From: Ectobius pallidus
Lineage: Eukaryota; Arthropoda; Insecta; Blattodea; Ectobiidae
Assembly (NCBI GenBank): GCA_964059195.1
Contig: CAXKWD010000006.1
Coordinates: forward strand, 11,338,530-11,402,529
Reading direction: 5' to 3'
DNA: 64,000 bases
The position numbers were made by a program, and so were the translations under genes. The notes under the pieces were generated by a model. The model saw only the letters and a program-made list of their open reading frames with translations. It made no database searches and was not told the DNA's origin. The first letter of the stretch is position 1. Each line of letters begins with the position of its first letter. Shown here in pieces: positions 1-9,717 of the stretch.

Positions 1-194
1 ACGACTTCCTCGATACTACTCTTACTATAAGTTCGAGTTCGAGTGTACATAGACTGCCAACATAACAGTGTTAAATTGCTAACACCAACAGATATAAAAT
101 CAAGTAACGAACTTGTGAACATGAAGAATAATATATATAATCAATAAGAATATTCTTCTTCACACATATTTTGTAAGTCAAAACTTACCAAAAG

Positions 195-232
195 GACGAT
201 CGTTTCGGTGAGTGACTTCTCACCATCATCAG
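195..232 (-). ncRNA. Minimal hammerhead ribozyme, opposite arm
   Basis: This is the exact reverse complement of the 508-545 motif: CTGATGA core at 232-226, the same GGTGAG/CTCACC helix II, GAAA, the palindromic GATC loop and the GTC cleavage triplet ending at 195. Transcription from either strand across this fold-back would therefore make one hammerhead in sense orientation. Confidence 0.83.
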
Positions 233-315
233 CTGTTCTCAACTGTCGTGTTTCCTTCTTTATCCACCAGATGTCCTCCATGTAGTAGAAATTTAGAAAT
301 GAGGTCATTGTCTGA

Positions 316-511
316 CCATTGTCTGTCATTACTGAAAAATGTTCAACAACCATTGGATTTAGCGGTGTGGGAAAAAGTATACATACAGAAAAATAGAGAC
401 AGACTTATGAATTTTGACATCCCAAAGGACAATGACCTCATTTCTAAATTTCTACTACATGGAGGACATCTGGTGGATAAAGAAGGAAACACGACAGTTG
501 AGAACAGCTGA
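316..511 (+). pseudogene. C-terminal tail of a Penelope-like element ORF (fragment)
   Basis: A frame of about 65 codons runs through the spacer into the right arm and stops with TGA at 509-511. It contains EKVYIQKNRDRLMNF and DNDLISKFL, which resemble the segment following the GIY-YIG endonuclease of Penelope-like elements, where a helix with an 'E..YI.K....LMN' pattern is usual. There is no catalytic domain. Upstream the frame continues only into the inverted arm, so this is a relic or the natural terminal repeat of a truncated copy. Family assignment is tentative and is supported mainly by the hammerhead that overlaps the stop codon. Confidence 0.5.
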
Positions 512-545
512 TGATGGTGAGAAGTCACTCACCGAAACGATCGTC
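508..545 (+). ncRNA. Minimal type I hammerhead ribozyme
   Basis: The conserved core CTGATGA (508-514) is followed by a helix II of GGTGAG/CTCACC (516-521 with 528-533), then GAAA (534-537), a two-base-pair helix III (A-U, C-G) capped by the loop GATC, and the cleavage triplet GTC ending at 545. Cleavage is predicted after C545. Helix I is short and weak: GACAA read outward from the core against CTTTT leaves one mismatch. The very short helix III with a self-complementary ACGATCGT loop is the form known in Penelope-like elements and retrozymes, which can act as dimers. The stop codon TGA of the upstream frame (509-511) lies inside the ribozyme core. Confidence 0.85.
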
Positions 546-603
546 CTTTTGGTAAGTTTTGACTTACAAAATATGTGTGAAGAAGAATATTCTTATTGAT
601 TAT

Positions 604-827
604 GTATAATATACACTTCACAATGTTTTCCCGATTAATTTAATAAAAAATGAAGAATAATGTTGAATCAACTTCCATCTATGAGCTGTGGCTCTAACTA
701 AGACATAAGATTCATTGGGTGTAAGTATAAAAAGAGTTTACATGCGTTCTTAAACAACATTAGACTTCACAGCCGCAGTACAAGGAGAAGCTTAAACATC
801 TGTAGTCAGGAATGTGTTAATAATATA
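604..827. other. No feature recognised
   Basis: AT-rich sequence between the Penelope-like fold-back and the next TIR element. No coding potential, repeat ends or RNA gene were seen. Confidence 0.5.
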
Positions 828-991
828 CAGTGAGTCCCACGCAAGAGTTGGCCAATGACGCTTGTTTCCTCGTCGCAGGGGGCACAGCTCCAACTCCCAA
901 GTGATTGGGTGAAATATTTACGCAAATAAAGCCACGGTCGGTGTAATGATACAGTTTCTCACATTTACAGTTAAAATTACAATTAAAATAA

Positions 992-2054
992 AATCAGGTA
1001 AACTGATATAACCAAGTGCCAGTATGTTTTTTTTTTAATCAGTGATACACGCAATTATGATAGGCCCATGCATAAAAGTTATTTTTGTAATAGATGTCCA
1101 AGTTAACTCCAAAAACAAAATGTGCCGGCAATAATAATAATAATGATGCAATAGACCTACGATTCGCTGATATCTCTGTTTCAATTTAAAGCAGCCTTAA
1201 AGGTTATGAATGAATAATAAGCATATGAAATCTATCTGTCAGGAATTACATTAGGTATATTGCTGCACAGGAACGATAAGAAAAATACTCACAGTAAAAT
1301 ATAGCCTAATGTAAACATCGGTAGTCTACATAACCATAGAATACACATTATAATATCAATATTCAACGGCTAGTTGTTATAAATCGTTTATTTAAGTTAT
1401 TATTTAGCCACACTGACATCGTTATGAAGAAACAAATCAATGAAGGCTGCTAACAATATGAATAAACGATTGGCAATTTGTTAAGTTTTTTTAATACATT
1501 GTGGGCCTTGAAAGAATATTGATTACAAAATTAATATTGATATACGCGTTACTTCGGTACCGATCAACCGATTTGGCCCTAATTCAATAGGCTTGTACCC
1601 AAAAACGTCATAAATTCGTATACCAAGTTCCAAGAAAATCCGATAAAGCGTATTTGAGTTATCCACGCCTTTGTGATATATTACCATAAAAAGGCACTAA
1701 ATTGGGCATTATTCCGGTACCGCCCAACCGATCTGGTCCAATATCAATAGACATCTTCCCATGGACATTATAAATAGGTATTCCAAGTTTCATGAAAATC
1801 TGATAAAGCGTATGTGAGTTATGGCGCCTTTAAAATATACACTAAATTGGGTTTTACTCCGGTACCGGTGAACCGATTTGGTCCAATTTCAATAGGGTTC
1901 TTCCCATGGACATTATAAACGCGTATACCAAGTTTCATTAAAATTCGATAAAGCGTATTTGAGTTAGAGCGCGTACAGACACACGGACGGACGGACAGAC
2001 GGTCAGACATTTTTCGTCCCCCACACAATCTCATAAAGTACCATACTGGCACTT
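992..2054 (+). mobile_element. Unclassified element with ~125-150 bp tandem units, AATAA target duplication
   Basis: Starts AATCAGGTAAACTGAT and ends CATACTGGCACTT. AATAA flanks it on both sides (987-991, 2055-2059). The opposite arm of the host palindrome (near 2430-2445) retains the uninterrupted site, which proves insertion. A short inverted motif, AAGTGCCAGTATG, lies 22 bp inside the left end and matches the extreme right end. The interior ends in about three degenerate units, each containing CGGTACCG, a 'CAACCGATTTGG' motif, a 'CCATGG(A)CATTATAAA' motif and 'ATCCGATAAAGCGTATTTGAG', followed by a (GACG/GACA) run at 1975-2010. No protein is encoded. A second full copy is at 21387-22545. 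Confidence 0.78.
1553..2012 (+). repeat. Tandem units plus GACGGACAGAC microsatellite
   Basis: Three imperfect units begin near 1553, 1711 and 1857, each starting at the CGGTACCG motif. The last runs into a purine-rich tetranucleotide run, GACGGACGGACAGACGG. The same unit occurs in reverse orientation five times at 21480-22230 and once each near 3655 and 49860. Confidence 0.8.
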
Positions 2055-2986
2055 AATAACCACGTACCTCATCACAAGAGATGTTGGAAATGTCCTCCTT
2101 TTGCATCAACACAACACTAGCACCTTTTTAGGAAATTTTCTTTCACACGCATAAGTTCAGCTTCAGAGACAGAGTTCATTTCTTTTGTGATAGGCCTATG
2201 TGATATTGTCTTTTAGTTCTTCTACCAGTAGGTGAATATTATTTATGGGGAAACTTGAAAAATAAAGTGTATAGGTCAATTTCCCATACATTAGAAGAAC
2301 TTAAGACAATATCACAAGAGAAATGAACTGTATCTCAGAAGCTGAACTTATGTGCATGAAAGAAAATACCCTAAAAAGATGCCAGTATTGTGTGGATGCA
2401 AGAGAAGAACATTTGCAACATCTCTTGTGATGAGGTACGTGGTTATTTTCATTGTAATTTTAACTTTAAATGTGAGAACCTGAATCATTACACCGATCGT
2501 GGCTTTATTTGCGTAGATATTTCACCCAATCGCTCAGGAGTTGTAGCTGTGCCCGCCGCGATGGAGGAACCTGCGTCATTGGCCAACTCTTGTGTGGGAC
2601 TCACTGTAGCTCAAAAACTTAGTAATCTGCTTCTCTTGAGAATGATCTCTCAATCTTTCTCAACTGAAGCACTATTAAGTATATGTTATGGCATTATCTT
2701 TCCTCGGGGAGTTGCTTAAAGGGAACATAAGGAGAAAATATTTGTCATCCAAGAAAAATGTTTTAGGACCATATTTAAATTACAGTATTATAAGCCTTTA
2801 AGCCAGTTTCCCCAAATACAAACTCTTAACTCTTTATATGCTACACATTTACAAAAGTATACTATGAAATGCTACAAAACCCCACCAAAATAGAGTACAT
2901 TAGAATACACAATAATTTTTTTATAATACTTAAACACTTGATGTTTGTGACCTAGGATCAGCAATTGTTTCTACTTTCTGTTGCAG

Positions 2987-3102
2987 GATCGAACAGTAAT
3001 ACAAACAGCTGATGCAGAAAGAATATGTACATCTCCAGCTGGTCTTCAAGAAAAAATTAATTCACTTGTTCAACAGTTTCAGAATGGAAGATCATTTGTC
3101 AG
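2987..3102 (+). CDS. PGM3: Phosphoacetylglucosamine mutase, penultimate coding exon
   Basis: The acceptor TTGCAG ends at 2986 and the donor GTAAAA starts at 3103. The exon encodes 38 codons plus two bases, beginning DRTVIQTADAER and ending NGRSFV. This matches the conserved segment before the phosphate-binding loop of PGM3/AGM1 (Drosophila nesthocker), which converts GlcNAc-6-phosphate to GlcNAc-1-phosphate in UDP-GlcNAc synthesis, feeding chitin and glycan production in the cytosol. The split Arg codon (AG|G) joins exactly to the exon at 6847. Earlier exons, with the catalytic serine and metal site, are not in the window. Confidence 0.93.
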
Positions 3103-3262
3103 GTAAAATGCAGTTTTAGAAGAAATCAGTAATACATTCTTGCCATTACCAAAGTTGAAGAGTGAACTAAGTCAAGGGTACTTTAAGCCAGCCCACTTTT
3201 CAGAGATCTTCAAACAAACTTTTCTGTACAGTCCATGTTATCAGTTTGCCGCAGGTTGTTTT

Positions 3263-3983
3263 GAGGCCCGACGAGAGGGAGGGGCAGCCGGGGCCAGGGC
3301 CCCGCCGACCAGGTTTTATTTTTTACTTTCTAAATCTACTCTAAAATAAAATTGGTTATAAGTCAATAAACAGCTTAAGTTATGTTTTATGTGTTTATTT
3401 GATCTGCATTGTCCTGTCGTATAACGGTGACATGGAATTAATCAGTTAATCTGAAATGGATTATTCTTGAAGAAAAACTGCTATTTTTTAAAAGTAGAAG
3501 CAGAAATCCTTTTGGACTCAGCAGTAGGCCTCACTAACGTTCGGCATTTAAAATGATAATTTTCAGAAGAATAAACTGGTAGGCTACATACAGATAAAAT
3601 TGTTCTTAATTGTACATTTTAATGTATTTTTCCATTTTGTGCCAGGCATCAGTTAACCGATTTGGTCCAAAATCAATAGACTTCGTTCCATGGGCATTAT
3701 AAATGGTATACCAAATTTTATGAAAATCCGATAAAGCATATTTGAGTTATCACGCTTACAGGCACATGGACAGACAGACAGTCAGGCAGACAGATATTTT
3801 CCTGTCTACTAGACAATCTCGTAAAGTACCGGTACCATTCTGGCACTTACTAATTATGTAATATCATTACATAATCTTTTTGTTGTATACATTATAAAGG
3901 GCAAGTTGGGTAGAGAATTTAATATTTGACAAGGGCCCGGGAAAATTTGTCCCTAGGGCCCCTGCTTTCGTTCCACGGTCCTG
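3263..3983 (+). mobile_element. hAT-like MITE, copy 1 (family shared with 49460-50156)
   Basis: Left end gAGGCCCGACGAGAGGGAGG and right end ...ACGGTCCTG are flanked by imperfect 8-bp direct repeats (GTTGTTTT at 3255-3262, GTTGTCTT at 3984-3991). It is alignable along most of its length with 49460-50156. Near its right half (about 3650-3850) it carries one unit and the 3' terminus (...TTCTGGCACTT) of the AATAA-targeting element. There is no transposase. It sits in the last PGM3 intron. Confidence 0.75.
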
Positions 3984-4277
3984 GTTGTCTTGCCAAAACC
4001 TACTCTCAGCTTTTGCATATCGATAGGTCTTCATTACAGATAGACACATGCAAGAAATTAGCTGTTCATACAAACTGTAAATGGGTGAAAATTAATTGTG
4101 AGTCTTGTAAATATGAAATATTGAGTAGCCTCACACAGTTGTCGGCTGTTGGCAAGAGGGGGTAGTGGTCCTTCGCTACCTGGTGCGTGCCATAAAGGCT
4201 GTCACACAGTACTGCAAAGCCCTGCTTCCCATATAGGCCTATGTATACTGTATAGTTTGCCTTATCGCAAATGGAGC

Positions 4278-4280
<3 letters not shown>

Positions 4281-4315
<35 letters not shown>

Positions 4316-4431
4316 TTGTAATAATGATTAGCCCACAGCAAAAGAACGAAAGAAGTATGGGCACAAAAAAAGGCAAATGCATGCCTCTAAGTACTTTGCA
4401 TAGTCCTAATGGGCTCATTTTCAAATTATAC

Positions 4432-4462
<31 letters not shown>
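4281..4462. repeat. Microsatellites (AAT)n and (TA)n
   Basis: An (AAT)11-like run lies at about 4281-4314 and a (TA)n followed by (AAT)n at about 4430-4462, within the PGM3 intron. Confidence 0.85.
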
Positions 4463-4479
4463 TAATACCCTCCTCTGAT

Positions 4480-5300
4480 ATATTATACGATACGTTTGTA
4501 TTCTAGCAGGTCTTATGAAGTAATTAGTACCTGCTTATGTGTTTAGGATTAGCAAAATTATTCTTGCGTGCTGTTTAAATTGGTTCAATTAATGTTTTTA
4601 TTACTATTTTACTTTGGCCTATAACGATGAGTACAATACATAGGGCCTGTATTACCACCTGCCGACAATTCCTCCCGATACGTGACTTCCAGATAGCTTA
4701 ACTAGAAGATGCCTTCTAAGACCACCGCTGAACTGCTACCGGCAAGAACACAGTAAAAATTTGTAAAATGGTCCTTACCTCGTTGAGCAGAGAGGTGTGT
4801 TGGTTGTAGTTCGGTAGTCCTCAGCTAGGCGCGGCAGCTTGGATTTGTATTTGTACAATTAAATTACATAATAACACATAAGTGCATTAATCGATTTGTG
4901 CAATTCTATTTCATTCATATGTGAGCCTAAAATGACATTTTTGTGTAAATTAAATCTTCCAGTATCAATTCTGAAAATCAGGTGGCCAGGAAGCTTCAGG
5001 GTGCTGCCATCTTGTTTCAACCAAGATTCCCTAACTAGCAGTTGGTACTTTGTCAGCCACTAGCTTCACTGCCCTTACAACTATTTCAACTACCCTACTA
5101 TACAGCTACATTGCAACTCTCTTCCTAACCTACGAGTGCTAGTGCCGTGCCACTCGCTTCCTTTCCTTCATCAGGGAAAAACGCTGATTTTCGAATCCCA
5201 CACTACCTCACAGGAAATGCTTTCAGACAGAACTCTACAAAACTCAATATTCAGGGCTGTACAAACCTGTGCCCATTATAATACTATAAATTAATATGAC
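4480..5300. other. Intron sequence, nothing recognised
   Basis: Unique-looking AT-rich PGM3 intron sequence. A cluster of TIR-like GC-richer text at 4640-4700 was noted, but no paired end was found. Confidence 0.4.
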
Positions 5301-5303
5301 ACA

Positions 5304-6779
5304 CAGTGGACTCTTAGTAATTCATACCACAAGGGGAATTTGAAAAAAAATCGAATTATCCAAATTTTGAATTAACCAAAACTGTGACTGTGCCATAAAA
5401 ATGTAAAAGATAAACTCATTGCAATAAATAATAATTATTGTTTAGTGAATCTTACCTTAATGACTGCCATCCTGTTGTTAGGATGTTAAATGAAACCATT
5501 TTTTTCCACACTAAAATTGTAACCCTAAATTTAATAAAGGAAAAAAATGGCCCATTTAATGGGATGTTATGATCATGCGACTGCTTAAACCATTTTAGAG
5601 TGCACTCGTCAACACTGGGAAATTCCCCGCCTCTCATACGTTTCCTATTTCCCCCGTTTTGTCTAATCCAACTTTTCCTTATTTTTTATGTAGATGGACA
5701 AAGTGTTCAGTAAAATTCCATATTCCTTTGCAATGTCACACTTCTTTCTTTCCCCTCTCTCCACCTCTCTTAACACTTCCACTTCTTTTGCAAGCGTTAA
5801 GCTGGTGTATGCTCCACGCTTTGACATTTTCAAACACAGTCACACTTTGGGGATAGAATGAACACTAAAATTTTCACAGAAGTGTTGAATCCCTCCAAGA
5901 CTGTAGCAGAGGGGTGAACTTCGCATTATATTGAACATCTATTCAGCAGGAGGAAGATAACGGTGGTTAAAAATATACTTTAGTACGGTACCTGCGACTA
6001 GGGTTCTTCAGCGAAATAGAGAATTCTTGTGGAATTCTTGGAAGCAATGAACTGTTGGAATCCTTACAACATTAACATGAGACAAATTTTGGTCTCGATT
6101 TATCCAAATTGTGGGAACTCCTTCAGAATAGCATAGCCAGCCATGCACTGCTATTAGCGACCGTGCCCCTCCGAGCCGCGAGGAACAAAAGAGAAACGAT
6201 CGGCGCAAGGGTAAATTTTCCCATCATAGGAAAGATTCAATGTGAGACATAATAAACCCCCCACTATTCAGTATATTGTTCCTAAACTAATACAAATGTT
6301 CGTAACCTAACATAACCTGTCACTGACCTAGAATTCCACGCCTTTCGTAAAACATCGTTACATGGCACGAACTCCACGCTATGCAGAATACTGCTGCTAA
6401 ACTAACATGACTGTTCCTAACCTAACATAACCCATCACGGACCTAGAATTCTTAATGCAGAAGCTTTTCTACCCTTCCACATCTTTCATAAAACATCGCT
6501 ACAACAGTCATTTATCTGATGAATTCAATCGGCATGTAATTCAATTCAATTCAATTCAATCGCATGTTCGTAATATTGGTGACATTGTAGACTTGGTCCC
6601 ACTCGGTACGGCCTGGTTATGATGTTTATTCTCAAGTTTAGTGCAAATTTTGCTTAAAAAATCCGAATTAATTGCAATTTTTAACATACATTTATATAGG
6701 AATTTCAAGGGGAATGGGTATTTATTCAAATTATACAGTATTTCGAATTATCCAACATCGAATTAACCAAATTCGACTG
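5304..6779 (-). mobile_element. Degraded pogo/Tigger-type transposon
   Basis: The right end reads ...ACCAAATTCGACTG followed by TA (6780-6781). Subterminal repeats of the CGAATTATCC / GAATTAACCAAA type occur at both ends. On the minus strand near 5640-5840 a broken frame gives a CENP-B-like helix-turn-helix (AKEYGI..NTLSIYIKNKEKL), then at 5637-5520 the segment DECTLKWFKQSHDHNIPLNG, typical of the second DNA-binding helix of Tigger transposases. The catalytic domain is absent and the left end is diverged, so the left boundary is approximate. A ~140-bp imperfect tandem duplication with TAACCTAACATAACC lies at 6290-6480. Confidence 0.65.
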
Positions 6780-6846
6780 TATTAATTGTAATTAATGTGA
6801 TATCAGTTGATACTGGTAGTGAGATGTGCATTCTTCTATGTTACAG

Positions 6847-6982
6847 GCCATCAGGAACAGAAAATGTTGTTCGAGTCTACGCAGAAGCAGACACACAATC
6901 CAATGCTGATCGACTGGCTGCTCAGGTTGCTTTGGCCGTATTTCAGTTAGCAGGGGGCATTGGAAACCCTCCTGAAGTATGA
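6847..6982 (+). CDS. PGM3: Phosphoacetylglucosamine mutase, last coding exon
   Basis: The exon follows TTACAG and opens with the last base of the split Arg codon, giving [15 protein letters not shown]. This is the phosphate-binding loop of domain 4 in the alpha-D-phosphohexomutase family; the animal enzyme usually has RPSGTEDVVR. It continues through [11 protein letters not shown] and ends in PPEV with TGA at 6980-6982. Length (1 + 44 codons + stop) fits the family's C-terminus. The intron before it is 3.74 kb and contains a hAT copy and a degraded pogo element. No frameshift or stop is seen, so the gene looks functional. A 3' UTR must follow, but I could not place its poly(A) site. Confidence 0.94.
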
Positions 6983-7320
6983 GAAATGGAGGAGATTTGA
7001 AATCGGTCCAAACACTATACCTATAATGGTGGAGGGAAGAGAGGTGAAAGGATATCAATAAGATGGTTGGTTATTAAGTATTATGTTCTGTTACTGAATG
7101 AGGTAAACAAACAAACCAGGCCTAGTGAATATTCTTGCTTCTCTGCTACATGCAAAGCAGGTTCTCTTCTGCCGTCCTGAGTAGAACATGACAGAATCAG
7201 GCAAACGGAAGTTTTAAGGACCAGGGGTAGCTGAATGAGGAAATAGGCCTAGCAGTTAAGAATGGCAGTTGAGAGTGAGTTGTACAGTGACATGTCCAAT
7301 TCTCAAGTAAAAGTACAATA

Positions 7321-8457
7321 CAGTCAACCTTCGATATAATGCCACCATCCGTTCCCTAACATTTAGTGGCATAGAGCGAAGGTGCACTAAAACTAAATTT
7401 AATTTTTAAATTAAAAATGAGGCAAGACAGTACTTTGCGACACAAGCTGGTTGCCTTTCCACACACCACTCGCCTGGCCACTTCCTGCAGCGATGCCATC
7501 ATGCCTGTAGCCGCTGCTCAACCCCAACGCTGGTAATGCATAATTCTGGAGTGTGCGGGCAAAGAGAGTTAAGTCCACTTTCTTGTTACTGAGAATTAGA
7601 GTGACTTAACACACTATACCAGCCCAATGTAACTTTAGAGATGGATAAACCCAAGAGGCAAACATCCATAACTACCGTACAATTTTGATTATGACTTACT
7701 GGACTTCACAAATGTAGAGAACATTTTTATCTATAACTCTATTGACATATCTCAATTTTTTAGGATGGTGGACTTAACTCTCTTTGCTCACGCACCCCGG
7801 AATTGCAATTGACATGTCACCTAATATTTCACAATAAAAAAAAGACCCTTGCACCTCCACATAATATTTCACAATTATAAAAACGACCATTACGACGAAA
7901 TAGGTTATTTCACAATACAAAAATACCCTTGCACCATACATAATATTTCACAATTATAAAAAACGCCGTACACTTTGGAAATCTTTCACTGCATTCACAA
8001 ACTTCCTGTTTCTCTTGAAGTGTAACAACAGCTCTCTTCATTTTAACTGTAGAGTAGTGTTTATCACCTGAATGGACAATGGACTAAAAGAAATGAAAGT
8101 TTGGAATTTCTTTCTACCTGCTCCACCCTCACGCAGGCTGTCTGTCCGACTTCTTAACATTCCACTATACTACACTACAATTACACTCACTTCTTGGAAA
8201 TACAGTAAAGTATGTTTCTTAAATAATCTTCCTAACATTCATGCCAGTTTTAAAAGTATTCTGCAAATGAACAAGAAAATCACTGCAAGCTATATTTTGT
8301 AAAAATCTTGTCTTATATTCACTAGCACTAAATGAACTGGCACAGTAACGAGGTTTCTTATGTATTTTTTATATGGGAAAAGATCCGTTCACTTGCATTT
8401 ATTGGCGCAGTGCGAGAGTGGCATTGTAAAGAAGGTCATTATATCGAGTGTTGACTG
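7321..8457. mobile_element. Tigger-like TIR element
   Basis: Ends CAGTCAACCTTCGATATAATG and, inverted, CATTATATCGAGTGTTGACTG are flanked by TA on both sides (7319-7320, 8458-8459). This is the pogo/Tigger end type. There is no transposase ORF. A 255-bp MITE is nested at 7546-7800. Part of the interior (about 7430-7970) recurs inverted at about 42055-42930. Confidence 0.8.
7546..7800. mobile_element. Small MITE with AATT target duplication
   Basis: Inverted ends share GCAAAGAGAGTTAAGTCCAC about 14 bp inside the termini (left CTGGAGTGTGCGG, right complement CCGGGGTGCGTGA). AATT flanks it (7542-7545, 7801-7804). The related sequence at about 42797-42810 on the other strand has the site uninterrupted, confirming the boundaries. 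Confidence 0.8.
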
Positions 8458-8575
8458 TATATTCAATTCTGACTGCTTCTGCAAGCTCAAACAAAAACAA
8501 ACTAGGTCAATGTTCATATGAGGGTAGCAAGTATGAATTAATGAATTTCATATTGGTCCTTTGAGGGCAAATTTA

Positions 8576-9452
8576 TATAATGAAGTTCAAAATCACCACC
8601 TTATTCCCTCAATAAGTCAACTTAGGATTACCTCTGTATGATAATAAGATATTTAAATAATATTAATCTATTTTACTTAATTAATTAATTAATTAATTAC
8701 AGAACACACCCAACAGCAATAAATTCATATGCTCGCAAGAATAGTTACTCAGTATGTTAATACTCAGCAGCGGGTCGGATTATTGAATACTCCAAGGTTA
8801 GTAACATTTATATACATACATAAATGATATAAATATTCAATTTACTCATCATTTCCTCATTGTTAATATTCCACTTATTCATTTAGGAACTGAAAATAGC
8901 ACATTTTGTGCCGAAATGCATTTTCCATTAAAGAAACGACAAGATTCAAGAGAGTGATAAGATATTTCAGCTAATGTAACTTCAACTATACTACCAAGAA
9001 TACCGAACTGTTAATTGCTCCATCTACAGTGTGTTTCCACTAATTGTAGTTTATTTACAATGACAAGTGAATTGACTCAACTGAAAATAATTAGCATTCT
9101 TCATAGCCTACAGTGTAATATTTTAATATTATTGTACATAACTCATTAGATTTTAATTTGTGACTTATAATAGACTTACATCTTTTAGATATTAATGACA
9201 AGCCAAAGTTTTAACCTGCCATATTTGTACATATCATTTGGTGAGAATGATTTTAATATAAACAGCTGTTATAATTTTAATTATAAACAAGTTTCATTTT
9301 TTAAATTATTGACCTGGCTTACATATAGCCTCATATACAGATATACAGTTAATAAAATAGATTAATGTTACTGAAATATCTTATTATCATTCTCAGGTAA
9401 TCCTAAGTTGTCTTATTGAGGGAATAAGGTGGTTATTTTGAACTTCATTATA
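8576..9452. mobile_element. TIR element, ~100-bp inverted ends
   Basis: About 100 bp at 8576-8676 (TATAATGAAGTTCAAAATNACC...) is repeated inverted at 9355-9452, including the distinctive CTTATTCCCTCAATAAG segment. There is no coding content. An (AATT)n run lies at 8680-8700. The terminal TATA could be part of the end or a target duplication. Confidence 0.7.
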
Positions 9453-9717
9453 GCAAGTTTGAAATGACAAGTGTTCTGCCAGACCCAGAATGAAGCCATG
9501 GGATGATGACCACAACTCCTCCAAGGCTCTTTCAAGCAAGGTTGATACTATGGAGATTTGCCGTGAATCAGACCCGAGCCTCCAGGGTGGAAGGCACTCA
9601 TGCTACCAATTCCCCCACGGTGACAGGCAGAAAGTATATGTAAAAGAAAAATATTGAAATCTTGAAAACAAAATACTGTTTTACTTCTATAGGACAACTT
9701 AAATAATTCTGCTTTAA

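Larger units (their letters stand above)
137..603. repeat. Penelope-like fold-back: 176-bp inverted repeat arms
   Basis: Positions 137-312 and 428-603 are reverse complements without any indel (paired positions always sum to 740), separated by a 115-bp spacer. Each arm carries the end of a reading frame plus a hammerhead ribozyme motif, in opposite orientations. The arrangement resembles the inverted pseudo-LTR ends of Penelope-like retroelements, which are known to carry hammerheads. Only the 3' tail of such an element is present; no reverse transcriptase is seen. The Penelope assignment rests on the ribozyme and the short protein tail, so it is probable rather than certain. Confidence 0.75.
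828..2606. mobile_element. Palindromic TIR DNA transposon with TA target duplication (Tc1/mariner/pogo type)
   Basis: Ends are CAGTGAGTCCCAC... and ...GTGGGACTCACTG, flanked by TA at 826-827 and 2607-2608. After removing the nested element at 992-2054, the left arm (828-991 plus 2055 to about 2240) pairs with the right arm (about 2285-2606), so the original element was a near-perfect palindrome of roughly 716 bp with a short loop. There is no transposase; it is a non-autonomous MITE. It lies in a PGM3 intron or upstream of the exons seen here. The frame at 2390-2719 runs through the arm and is not a gene. Confidence 0.8.

Noticed and set aside
141..599. Identical ORFs on opposite strands
   Set aside because: They are the two arms of the inverted repeat read in antisense to the Penelope-like tail; no independent protein.
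2390..2719. 109-codon plus-strand ORF
   Set aside because: Runs through the right arm of a palindromic MITE and out past its end; no motif.
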